Origin: a virus
IMG/VR virus record: IMGVR_UViG_3300009428_000074
Location: 1-23,839 of that record
Strand: one strand, 5' to 3'
Length of the DNA stretch: 23,839 nucleotides
The notes under the pieces were generated by a model. That model was given only the letters and a program-made list of their open reading frames with translations, made no database searches and was not told the origin of the DNA. Every line of letters begins with the position of its first letter. Position 1 is the first letter of the stretch. Made by a program: the position numbers and the translations under genes. Shown piece by piece: positions 1 through 9,900 of this stretch.

Positions 1-3000
1 GCCCCTACAGTATCAAATTCACCTGTAGGATCAATCTCTATTTGATCCATAATCTCTTTTAGATTCGGGTCAGTTTCAAAATATTCCCTGATTGCTGCTA
101 TCGCCTCCTCGTCACCATCTAATATTTTTTCTCGAAGTTCAAACAATTTTTGTTGTATTAAATCTTCTTTAGCAATCTTTCGCTGTTCAGGATCTATTTT
201 AAAATTAGGGTCTGTAAATATTCTATATGATCGAACACCATATTCACCCACGCTATCCTTAATTGTTTGCAATAAGTCCTCACTTAAGGAATCAAAAGCA
301 GGATTGTTCAGGATTTTCTTTTGTTGATCCTCAAGTAGAAATTTAAGTAACTGAATGTCCTGTGCTATATTTTCATTATCAAGTATAATTTCTTGAAGCG
401 CTTTAGTTTGTGCCTCACTACTCTTAGAAAAATAGTATTCGTTTGTCAAATCTAATATCCGCTTTTGATCTTCCTGGGATAATTTACTTACGGCTTTTTT
501 TATTCGAAGAGAAGCAAGATATAAACGATTCTTAATAGGTTCAATCATAGAAGTAGCAACCTCTTGAGCCTGGACTACTTTTCTATCCGCTCCTCTTAAT
601 CTTGTACCTAGTTTTTTCTCAAACTCTTTTAAGGTAATGTTAGACTTAGATCTTATCCATTCAGTAATAGGTTCAAGTATATTTTTCTGTCTCTCGTAAC
701 TCTCCGGATCAGGTCGTCCTTCTACATTTCTGGATTCAGTAACTCTAAATGTTTCTTCTTGAGTCTCAGGATCTATGTTGACATCCACCCTTTCAGAAGT
801 TCTTTTAAACCTATCGGACTTTAATCTTTCCGCTGTTTTTACTTTTCTTAAATCGGAACCGGTACGTATAGCCTCAGTAACACCAGTAAGATAACCTTCT
901 ATATCCTTTGCAAGTCCAGCATCTTCAAACAACTGTACTCTATTATTAGTAATCTTTCGTATGATGTTATTTAAAAATGCTCTTATTTCTTCTAAGAATG
1001 AAGGAGAAAATTCAATCTGTCTCCCTCCTATCTTAGCGGCTAACTCTACCATGAACTCTTCAGACTTGTAAGCGCCTCCGGATCTTTCCTTATATCTTTC
1101 CGCAAATTCATTCAGTTCTTTAACATCAGATCTCTTCAGTCGATTAACAATTAATTTTCTAAACTGATTAAAATCTACAGGATTAGAGTCAAAATAATCA
1201 GCAAAGACCTGGTGCATGACTTCATGATAGGCCGTCTTATATGCTATTCGATCTGATTTTTTTCTTTGAATTTTGTTACCTAATAACTGTATAATTTTAT
1301 TACCAACTCCTCTAGTTCCATCTGCTTTGGTAGTACTAGTAACACCAGCAGTCCCCTCTACGTTTCCAAAACCACTGGCTTTAGCGCCTTTTTTATATCC
1401 GTCCTCTGTAAATCCAATTATAAACGTATCAGCATTAGGGTTTAAAGACTTGAATGCTTCAGATGCTAGTATCATCTTCTGTACTTCTACTCTATCTCCA
1501 GGGCTAAGGTTTTCCATCTCCCCAAATAAAACAGCCATATCACCAGGGTCAAATAAATTTAGATACCCATCGTTTTTAAATCTATTCCTAGACTCTTCTA
1601 GTGTATCAACCTCTATGTCTCTATTAGGTTGACGATCTTTTATTATATTACTAGCCGTAGAGTTTATTTTTTCTTCTGATTTTATCTTTATTTTTGCTTC
1701 AATTTCTCTACCTTTTTCTGAATAAATAGCACTTTCTTGATCTGTAAGAACTTCATTATTTATAAACTTATCTGCAATAGAAGAGATAACTCCTTCTGAA
1801 ACATTGCCTGTGTCTACAAAATCTTTATATATTTTTTCTGTTACTTCCTCGCTCTTTAGTTCTCCAGATTTTTCCTGTAATGCTTCCTCCTCCGTTGTAC
1901 TTCCTGCACTAAATACAGTTGCTTGTCGGCTGGTTGCGTTCTCATTAATTAATTTAGTTAAAGCAGTACCTAGTTCGTCTAACTGATTTTCTACAGCGGC
2001 CTTTTCTGTTGGGCCAAAGTCTTTATTGTCTCTGTTGTCTCTAAGTACAGCGACATTTTCAAAAATGCTTTGAGTTAATTCTGATGCCTGAGCAAATATC
2101 TTTTCGTCTAACCCGACTAACTGTTGTTGTATTTCTAAAAGAGAAGTATACTTTTGATTAGTGAGTTGGTTAAGATCTCTTTGAAGAGCCTTCTTAATTG
2201 TTCTGGATTGATCCGGTTTCTTTAAGGTTTTTTTAATGTCTTTAATCTTAGTGTCAAGGATCCCAATGCGACCATTGTCAACGGCTAAAGACACCGCCAT
2301 ACTTTTATTTAGCATGTCACTATCTTGCGTACCTGCCCACTTAGAATAGTTTCTTTCACCTGGAGTAAGTGCCTGCGTAGCATAGTAATTGTAGATAGCC
2401 CCTGGCGCTCCTGTGAAGGGGCCTGCGGCAGCCTCTAACAATACTTCTCTCATGTTTATGTCTTTGCCCTGGGCTGCGGTTCCTATAGCCTCTCCTCCTG
2501 CACCTAGTGCTGAGTCAAATCCAATCTCTTTAGCCGTTGCTGTGGTCAAGGATGTTCCTTTTTTCATGGCGCTCTTAATAAACTGACCACCTCGTCCCGC
2601 TGTTATTCCATCAAGAAGACCAACAGGTATTCCTTTCTCCAAGCCTTTTTCTTTAGCCTCTTTAAGTTTAGCCTCACCCTCTGGAGTCTGCTTAAAAAGA
2701 ACATCACGTAATTGATCCTCATCGGTAATATCTACCCCTGACTCTTGTAGTGCCTCAAAGAAAGATCCAGTATACTCCGTGGCCCCTGATCCTGTGCCAA
2801 AGAAACCTGCCAGCGCACCCCCTACTGTCCCAAAGAAAGGTATAACAGAACCAGCAGCGCCCCCGGTTAGTGCCGCAGGAATGGTTATTTCAGGAGCAGA
2901 GAAACTTGAGAAAAGACTTTCAGGCAGCATGGTTGCCACGTCTAAAACGAAAGAAGCAATAGGATGAGTGTCCTGGTTTAATTTTAAAACATCTGATTCT

Positions 3001-3491
3001 TTAGGTGCGTCCCTTTCTAGGATAGCGTTAAAATACGCTATATTTTCTAGGTCGGGATATGTTGCTGCCATCTCAGCAGCAAGTCTACCTCTTGAATTCC
3101 CTCTATTCCATAACCGCTGTAACTCGTTTGGATTTTTATCTACGATCATCCATGTACTCTTCCCCTCAGAAGGGTCATCAGATACCGTACCTAGTACATC
3201 CTCTACTATTCCATTCCTCTTAGCCAGCGAAGGATTCGCTTCAGCCTGCTCTTCAAAGTTATCGGGGAGTTGTTGGGCTGCGATCGACACTGGCAAGTTG
3301 GACAGTGAGTATGAATCGACCGAGGTTGAGACTGAATCTTCGACTCCAAAGTCTTTTTTTTTTTTGTAGAAAACCTCTACTTCTGGAATCCCTTGCTCTT
3401 GCCCACCATCTATGAGGGCTTGCTTGACCTGTTCCAGTGATACATCATTCTTGTATGCAGCCTCTAATTGTTTTAATTCTCCTTCGGTCAT
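1..3491 (-). CDS. Giant internal virion (ejection/cargo) protein with HExxH metallopeptidase signature, partial (C-terminus beyond left edge)
   Basis: An uninterrupted reading frame begins at the ATG at 3491-3489 and stays open to base 1, so at least 1163 residues are present and the C-terminus is missing. It starts 12 nt after the stop of the 664-residue gene and is the last of three consecutive large genes behind the tail nozzle, the position of T7 gp16 and of crAss-like cargo proteins. Residues about 195-235 form a Gly/Ala/Phe-rich hydrophobic stretch that could insert into a membrane. Residues 756-760 read HEVMH, a zinc-peptidase HExxH motif, with a Glu-rich segment (SEEFMVE, about 810-816) some 50 residues later that could give the third ligand, as in gluzincins. 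The remainder is rich in charged helices, resembling the 'large polyvalent proteins' injected by phages. A run of 12 A residues encodes Lys43-46. Virion location and ejection are inferred from context; the motif is read directly. Confidence 0.82.
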   Translation of the reverse strand, partial: MTEGELKQLEAAYKNDVSLEQVKQALIDGGQEQGIPEVEVFYKKKKDFGVEDSVSTSVDSYSLSNLPVSIAAQQLPDNFEEQAEANPSLAKRNGIVEDVLGTVSDDPSEGKSTWMIVDKNPNELQRLWNRGNSRGRLAAEMAATYPDLENIAYFNAILERDAPKESDVLKLNQDTHPIASFVLDVATMLPESLFSSFSAPEITIPAALTGGAAGSVIPFFGTVGGALAGFFGTGSGATEYTGSFFEALQESGVDITDEDQLRDVLFKQTPEGEAKLKEAKEKGLEKGIPVGLLDGITAGRGGQFIKSAMKKGTSLTTATAKEIGFDSALGAGGEAIGTAAQGKDINMREVLLEAAAGPFTGAPGAIYNYYATQALTPGERNYSKWAGTQDSDMLNKSMAVSLAVDNGRIGILDTKIKDIKKTLKKPDQSRTIKKALQRDLNQLTNQKYTSLLEIQQQLVGLDEKIFAQASELTQSIFENVAVLRDNRDNKDFGPTEKAAVENQLDELGTALTKLINENATSRQATVFSAGSTTEEEALQEKSGELKSEEVTEKIYKDFVDTGNVSEGVISSIADKFINNEVLTDQESAIYSEKGREIEAKIKIKSEEKINSTASNIIKDRQPNRDIEVDTLEESRNRFKNDGYLNLFDPGDMAVLFGEMENLSPGDRVEVQKMILASEAFKSLNPNADTFIIGFTEDGYKKGAKASGFGNVEGTAGVTSTTKADGTRGVGNKIIQLLGNKIQRKKSDRIAYKTAYHEVMHQVFADYFDSNPVDFNQFRKLIVNRLKRSDVKELNEFAERYKERSGGAYKSEEFMVELAAKIGGRQIEFSPSFLEEIRAFLNNIIRKITNNRVQLFEDAGLAKDIEGYLTGVTEAIRTGSDLRKVKTAERLKSDRFKRTSERVDVNIDPETQEETFRVTESRNVEGRPDPESYERQKNILEPITEWIRSKSNITLKEFEKKLGTRLRGADRKVVQAQEVATSMIEPIKNRLYLASLRIKKAVSKLSQEDQKRILDLTNEYYFSKSSEAQTKALQEIILDNENIAQDIQLLKFLLEDQQKKILNNPAFDSLSEDLLQTIKDSVGEYGVRSYRIFTDPNFKIDPEQRKIAKEDLIQQKLFELREKILDGDEEAIAAIREYFETDPNLKEIMDQIEIDPTGEFDTVG

Positions 3492-3503
3492 CTTATATGA
3501 ATT

Positions 3504-5498
3504 TTAAACTTGAACTAATTCCATTCCGTTAAAGAACAACGGATACTCATCCATGTAGGTTGAGATTAATTCCTTAAACTCTTCCGGTGAATATTTTCCT
3601 AGATCAATTACTTTTCGGTCTACTAAATCTTGTAAGGCTTCAGTTGTCATCATGGTGACACTAACCTCTGGTTGATCCCCATAATCTAAACCTACAGCAG
3701 AGTCCAATTCTTCTACGATTTCAGAAACATTCCGTATATCGTTGTAAACTTCTTCCGTATTTGGTAACGCCTTAATCTTGTCTTGCTCTTCGTATTGTCG
3801 ATCAACAAGAGTACGATCTTTGCCATCATCCTCTACCACTTCTGTCTCACTTACCTCAGTGGCTTCTACTTCTCTTCTTGGTAATGGATCTGTTGTTACT
3901 ACTGTTTCTTCCTCAACCTCAGAAGCCCCCCTAAGTTCAGGACTTAAATCAGGATTTGTATTATCTGAGGGAGAACTGACGCTAGGAATATCCATTGTAA
4001 GTCCACCAAATATTTGTTCCATTGCTGATTGTGGCCCACCTATTGGATTCGTTGGTTGATAATTAGGGTCATTCACATCCATTGGCATACGAGGATCTAA
4101 TGGCCTTACTTGAGTTTCTTCTGGGTCTATAGTCTTCACTACTTCCTCACTCACGCTCTCCATTACTTCACCTGGCCTTGGTTTGTTTCTAGGATCATTC
4201 GGATCTAGTGGTCGGAATGAGGCTAAGGTTGATGGATCTAGATTTGCAAACCGGTTCTGCATATCATCGTATGTGTTTATTATTCTCTGAATTTGCCCCT
4301 CGTTATTCCAACCCTGATTTTTGATTTGTTCCCAAGGAACAACCTCCGTTACTTTATAGTTTTCTTTATCAAAATTGTTTGTCTCGATCTTCTGATCATA
4401 CGTTATTTTTACAATAGAATTTCCTTCTGTATCTAAACCTATACTTTCAATAGTTTTCTTAACACCTTTGTCGTCCTCGTAAGCAGGACTATTACCTTTT
4501 ATGTTTGTAATGAACGCTATATTGTTTGCAAACCCCCTAGGTGCTTTAACTTCTGTATCGACAAAGTTTGTGCCTTCTTTCAGTGTTCTTGCAGGAGTAA
4601 GGGGAATAGTATTGTTCTCAGGTACTTGATAACCAAAAACACTTTCTGCATCGGCTAGCGCTTTTTGTTTTGCTTTGTTTTCTGCCGCTGTTCTTTCATC
4701 CATTTCTACTTGAGACCTGTAGGTAGCACCGAAAAGATCTCCATAGTATTCTATTAAGCCTTTTGCTTTTTCTGGATCCTTAGCATACTCTCTGATCAAT
4801 CCAATATCTGACGCTGTATTAGTTAAAAGACCCTGATGAGATAATGCCGCAGCATATACCCCTTCCAGATCCTCAGTATCTAGATTCCTTGTTTGTAGAA
4901 ATGTAGCCTGTGTAGATTTTAATTTATCAAGATCAATTATACCTGTGTCCTGGTCCCTAAACAGATTCTCATTTACTGTCCTTTTAAACTCACTAGATAT
5001 ATCCATCACATTAGCGGTGGGAACATTAAATCTTTTGTATTTATTTAATTGAGGAAGGGTAGCGAGTTGATTGTCTAATTGAGAAAGATCTGTGATGTCA
5101 GTATTTCTAAGATCATCTAGATCAGCAATCAATACATCAGGGCTATTATATTTAGAAGGGTCAGAAAGAATTCGAGCCTCGCGTTTGTTTAACTCCTGTG
5201 TATACTGAAGTCCACTAGACATTACATCTTGATACTGATTGTAAAGATCTGTCCTATATCTTCTAGCATCTACGGACATGTCCCCCTCATTAAGACTGTC
5301 CTGGATCTTGTTGAAATAACCTTGACCTAAGTCCTTAAGACCTGGGGTCAATGCTCCCCTTACCTTTTTAAAAGAGTCCATGTACTCTAGTTCCCTATTT
5401 TCTTGTGCCTCTCTTTTAGCAACAGCGTTATCGTAGATAGCACCAAAGTCTACCTGGGGCATACTCGCTGTTGATTGAAAAAATCTAGTATCAGCCAT
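3504..5498 (-). CDS. Internal virion / cargo protein (T7 gp15 position)
   Basis: This 664-residue protein lies between two other large internal-virion candidates; its start overlaps the end of the 495-residue gene by 8 nt, implying co-translation. Residues 1 to about 300 look largely helical and charged, with no signal peptide or membrane segment. Residues about 430-590 are low-complexity, acidic and proline-rich, with the short repeat RPLDP appearing twice in NDP-rich surroundings, probably a flexible linker. The C-terminal about 90 residues again look folded. I recognise no enzymatic motif. By synteny it would be packaged in the capsid and ejected with the DNA, like T7 gp15 or a crAss-like cargo protein. 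That role is inferred from position only. Confidence 0.75.
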   Translation of the reverse strand: MADTRFFQSTASMPQVDFGAIYDNAVAKREAQENRELEYMDSFKKVRGALTPGLKDLGQGYFNKIQDSLNEGDMSVDARRYRTDLYNQYQDVMSSGLQYTQELNKREARILSDPSKYNSPDVLIADLDDLRNTDITDLSQLDNQLATLPQLNKYKRFNVPTANVMDISSEFKRTVNENLFRDQDTGIIDLDKLKSTQATFLQTRNLDTEDLEGVYAAALSHQGLLTNTASDIGLIREYAKDPEKAKGLIEYYGDLFGATYRSQVEMDERTAAENKAKQKALADAESVFGYQVPENNTIPLTPARTLKEGTNFVDTEVKAPRGFANNIAFITNIKGNSPAYEDDKGVKKTIESIGLDTEGNSIVKITYDQKIETNNFDKENYKVTEVVPWEQIKNQGWNNEGQIQRIINTYDDMQNRFANLDPSTLASFRPLDPNDPRNKPRPGEVMESVSEEVVKTIDPEETQVRPLDPRMPMDVNDPNYQPTNPIGGPQSAMEQIFGGLTMDIPSVSSPSDNTNPDLSPELRGASEVEEETVVTTDPLPRREVEATEVSETEVVEDDGKDRTLVDRQYEEQDKIKALPNTEEVYNDIRNVSEIVEELDSAVGLDYGDQPEVSVTMMTTEALQDLVDRKVIDLGKYSPEEFKELISTYMDEYPLFFNGMELVQV

Positions 5499-6978
5499 TA
5501 AATTGTTCTTTACTTAACAAGTTACGTATGAACTCGTGCAGTTCACTGTCTCCTTCGTTGGATAATTGCTTAAGCATCTCTGCTTGTTCCGGATTAAATA
5601 TATATTCGCCTCCAGTCATCTCTCCAATCTTCTCTTCTCCTTGAACGATATCAATAGGGTTATCATCGTGATCAAATTCTCCTGGCGTTTCCCTTACTTC
5701 TTCTTCTAAGTCACTGGGGCTAACTTCTTTTTTAATAGTAGAGACCATGTTGAGCATAGCCTTTAGTGCATCAACCTCTTCGTCTGATGACGTGGGTTGC
5801 ATACCTCCTCTGTCGTACATGAACTCTTCTTCTACAGCCTCATCAAAAGGAATCATAACGTCTTGAACGGATTGATCTGCTGCCGCTGCATATTTTGGCG
5901 AACGACTAATTAATTGGGGAAATCTTCTTTCCCCTCCTTCACGAACATAGTCATAACCTCCATCGGGATTTAAAACTATATTATCTGAGGTAAAAGTGTT
6001 TCTAGGTAGAGATGAGTCTATGAGATCCATTTCAGGAAGAGTTGTTAAGTTCTCCTTAAATGCTGCCCCTCCAATAGATAAATCCTCGAAGGCAGTTTCT
6101 TCTAACATCTGAGGAACGTAAGGTTCTTGTGTAATACTTGTAAAGTTTAGATCAGGTGGAGATCGAGGAGGGGTTATTTCACTCATCATCTGTGCGGCTC
6201 TTTTCATTCCAGGAGTAACACCTCTTAAATCTTGAACAGTTTGAGTTCTTCCTCCGGTAATATCAAAACTACCACCTCTTAGGTCCTGAACAGTTTGAGT
6301 TCTTCCTCCGGTAATATCAAAACTACCAATTTGATTAGCATTCTTATTACTACCAATTCCAGGAACACCCTCTGCCATATTGCTAACCTCTAAAGATGAA
6401 TCTGTTTGATCACCCAACAAAGAGTTGCCAGACACATCAGTATTATTATCCTTCTTTTTCTTTGATAGGCTACCCGCTACTTGTGCAAGTCCACCAAGAC
6501 CTTGTGCTATACCACCATAGGTTTGAGCACGACCGGCATCAGCAGCACGTTGAAGTCTAGTTAGATTACCTCCTAGTCTTTGGTTTATTTGATTGACTTG
6601 AGACGCGTCTTGGGCAGCAGATAATTGTGCACCATAGTCTCCAAATTGTTTTAAGGCTCTATCAGTAGACATACCGGTTGCCCTTTGAAGACTAGCCGTT
6701 CTTCCTGCCAACGCCCTAGACCCACCAGATTGAGCGAGTTGCTGAGCCGCTGTTGCCTCTGCCCTAAGTGCTGAGTCTATAGAAGCCTGTGCGTCACCCT
6801 CTTGTCTCGCTACTCTTTGCCTAGCGGCTTGACTTCTAATAGGACTGGCCGCCTCTTCAGCAGCCATAGCCATTTTCTTTTTTGCGTTTCTTTCTTGAAT
6901 GCCTCCAGCAATTGCGCCATAAGCCCCTGCTGCCATGTTCAAGGCTCCTCCGACCCAAAATTTCTTAACATTGTTCAT
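5491..6978 (-). CDS. Internal virion protein (T7 gp14-like position)
   Basis: This 495-residue protein begins with a short Gly/Ala-rich hydrophobic stretch (about residues 9-27), followed by a long Ala/Gln/Arg-rich helical region to about residue 170. That composition is typical of T7 gp14-type internal virion proteins, which join the ejection apparatus in the cell envelope. A KKKK tract near residue 173 ends this part. Residues about 218-253 hold an exact tandem duplication of an 18-residue unit starting GSFDITGGRT. The C-terminal 44 residues begin GEMTGGEYIFNPEQAEML, a tail motif I recall in internal virion proteins of other marine phages. The gene follows the nozzle gene after 19 nt and overlaps the next gene by 8 nt. 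The role rests on composition and order; no enzyme motif is visible. Confidence 0.75.
   Translation of the reverse strand: MNNVKKFWVGGALNMAAGAYGAIAGGIQERNAKKKMAMAAEEAASPIRSQAARQRVARQEGDAQASIDSALRAEATAAQQLAQSGGSRALAGRTASLQRATGMSTDRALKQFGDYGAQLSAAQDASQVNQINQRLGGNLTRLQRAADAGRAQTYGGIAQGLGGLAQVAGSLSKKKKDNNTDVSGNSLLGDQTDSSLEVSNMAEGVPGIGSNKNANQIGSFDITGGRTQTVQDLRGGSFDITGGRTQTVQDLRGVTPGMKRAAQMMSEITPPRSPPDLNFTSITQEPYVPQMLEETAFEDLSIGGAAFKENLTTLPEMDLIDSSLPRNTFTSDNIVLNPDGGYDYVREGGERRFPQLISRSPKYAAAADQSVQDVMIPFDEAVEEEFMYDRGGMQPTSSDEEVDALKAMLNMVSTIKKEVSPSDLEEEVRETPGEFDHDDNPIDIVQGEEKIGEMTGGEYIFNPEQAEMLKQLSNEGDSELHEFIRNLLSKEQFNG
6221..6328 (-). repeat. Tandem 54-bp duplication inside the 495-residue internal virion gene
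   Basis: Two adjacent 54-bp units (6221-6274 and 6275-6328) differ at only three bases, all near one end. The length is a multiple of three, so the reading frame is kept and the protein contains the same 18 residues twice in a row. The near-identity points to a recent duplication by slippage or unequal recombination. Confidence 0.95.
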
Positions 6979-6997
6979 AATACAAAAGTACTGATTA

Positions 6998-9900
6998 TCA
7001 CTGACCTTGCTGGTTGTGTAGGTTAGACTTAGAATAAATAAAGTTTATTGCGTAAAGTTCGTGAGGCGTTGTTATACTATTACTGAACTTTGCTTTTAAA
7101 TAATAGTCCCTAATTGAATCACCTTCAATAGGAGAATTTCCTATTAATACTATCGTGTCATTTTGAATAACTCCCGATACGGTACCGTTACAAACCAGAG
7201 TAGTTCTTCCTGATACAGAAGACGCAAATAAAACAAGAGGTACTAATGCCTTTGAAGAGGTGTCTACTTTAAACAAAGCCGTACTATTTCCTAGTGGAAA
7301 GGACATATTGTTTATAGCGTTTTTAAATGTTATTACATTCGTACTCGTTGAGTCTACAACCCCTAGGGAAAAGACCTCTGATGTTCCATTTACTTTAGTG
7401 ATGTCCGCTGTTGCTGTGTAAGATACCGTGTTATTAGAGTCTTGATGGATTGGTGCGTAATAAAAACCTTCTTTCTCTTGCCATATAGAATTGGCCAGAG
7501 CACTTGTTTGATCCGTGTTGGTTATTTCCGCACTCCAATCTTTATTATTTCCCTCTAAACTTACCGCCTCATATACTTTGACCATAGATGGGTTATAGTT
7601 AGATACTACCTCTACAATAGATGGGGAAGCAACTCCATAAAAAGTATTTCTAGCGGCTGTTGGTTCATGCTCATAGATCTGTCCATCTTTAAAGGTATAC
7701 AACCTGTCAGATAGTCCTGTTAATTGTTCGGCTATATACGAATATCTCGTACTCCAAAAATCGCTACGAACATCATACGCAACAGTGAATGCTGGGAGTG
7801 TTTCTGCTGTGTTAGTAATGGTTCCTGAAGAACTAGCACTTGATGCAGATATAGAAACCGCTCCAGTCTGTTGGTTAAACTCTCCAGGAGTAAATGCACT
7901 AAATGAAGACGTTAATAAAGGAAGTTCTATAGCGGTGTTTAGAGATGCGCTACTATTTTGTGCTGGCTCTAAATCTTCAGCGATCGCTACAATTGGGGTA
8001 TTCGTTAATTGATTAACAATCAGCAAAGCCTCTCCGGACTTGTCTGCTTTGTCCTGACTTACTGAGAAATCTCTAGGATCTGAACTCCAATCAAACGTGA
8101 GTTCATTATTATAGACAGGGGTTACTTCTATTGTAGTACCCCCTGCGTTTGTCCTTCCTAATCCTGTTACGGTGGTAGCCGACAACTCAGATGTTAAATT
8201 GTCTACAATGGTTATTGTTGAGGTACTTAATGCAGGGGAACTAATGATGTACTCATTATTCTCTCTGTCCATTCCTCCGATATACTTACGATTCATTGCA
8301 CTAGCAGAGGAGGAAAACATTTTAGACTTAAAGAATGAGTCCATAAGTTGTTCACTTACAACCTGGATTCCTGTATCAAAATTTATTTTACAAACCTTTC
8401 CTGCCTTTGCGTCAACGAAGAATACACTACCCCTATATGTCGCTACAGACTCTGCGTTGTCGTTGCACCCATATTCTGCGGCATAATATTTAACTGGACC
8501 TACGACTTTATTAGTCGCTGTTAACGTATCTCCTGCTGGAGCGGTTAATAGATTCCTATCCACTGGAACAATACCGGCTCTTCTCTCATGAATAACATAC
8601 ATGATTTGATTATAAGAAACCAACGCCTTTATTGAACCATAATCATAGGATAGGTTCACATAATTTATCTGAGTAATATTAAAAGAAGATAGACCCAGCG
8701 TGAGACTGTCTATATCAAACGTATCAGACCAGGTTAAGGAGCCAAATCTTTTGATCCTTCTTTCATTAGGAAGGTAAGCGAATCGACGACCTAACGATGT
8801 AAAGTTAGAAGGGAAGAAGTCACTAACCCTCGGATCCTCTATGAACTCTACAATAGAATTTTGAGAAAATGCAGTGGCAATATTCTTCCAGGTATCTCCC
8901 GCTGTTGGTGCCGAACCTGTGAACAGTGTTCTTAATCTAAAGTAAGAATCTCCCTGGCTAAAACTAAGAACAGCGTCGGGATTTGTAACCGTCATACTAA
9001 TAGCCGTATCTGTTGCCCAGTTAAAATTTGAGACCCCATAACATTCGTACAAAAACCCTGTTTCAGAGGTGTCTTCTGATACGTTACCTACTGTTATTTC
9101 GTTACCACCATTCGCTATCACGTCTCCCTTATATAGTTGCTCTGAGGAAAAGAACTGAAACGACTTACCATCTCCTACGGATGGTGGAGAAATAAGTTTT
9201 ATACTTGTGGTGGTTGAAGACCTTTGAGTACTATACGATTGACTAGAATCGACCGTACCGTTAACCCCTATCTCATAATAAAATAAATCCTCAAATGCTT
9301 TTGATGGGCGATAAACTTCTATCAAGCATTCCTTATCCCAGTTGCTACTGTTCTTAGATATACTGTTATAATTAAAACCCAATGTGCCGTTGTCTTCTAT
9401 AACCAGAAAATCTCCTGTAGTATTTTCTATAGCCGCCTTACTACTCTGATCTAAAAGAGGATTAGTTAAAGGGTCCGCTAAAAGACTAACCACTTTAGAC
9501 ACCCTCCACTCTTTTGTAGATTTTTCGACCGGACTACTACCGTATTGAACAATCCTTAAAATGTCCCCTGAGGCGTATCCGTAATTAATCTGTGCTCCCA
9601 TTTGATTGTCATAGGAGTTTGCTTTGCTCTGAAGGGTGTTTAGCGACAGGTAGATGGACTTTGTGGCACCGAATGAACCTTCGTTGCTATTGTCGTTTGT
9701 TGCAACGTATGCGCCCCCTATTGTGTACTGCACTTTGTTAATGATACTTCCTTGACCAGCGTACACAATTGAATATGTAGATGCCCAGTAAGGTGCAGGA
9801 TTGATTAGTCTTGCCACAACGTTAGCAAAGCCATCGTTATCATCTTCGCTGGCCCTATTGTTTGTGTGATCAACAAATACTTCATTACTTATAGGCTCAA

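Noticed and set aside
1273-3369. Several plus-strand reading frames of 60-133 codons across the left 3.4 kb.
   Set aside because: They run antisense to the long continuous minus-strand frame, lack promoters and have no recognisable domains.
6983-6990. TACTTTTG on the minus strand just before the 495-residue gene, a match to TAnnTTTG.
   Set aside because: It lies only 4 nt from the start codon and would require a leaderless transcript; one match in this AT-rich sequence is expected by chance and the gene sits in a tight operon.
7785-8486. Plus-strand frames inside the nozzle gene.
   Set aside because: Antisense shadows of a gene with a clear frame, conserved-looking motifs and operon context.
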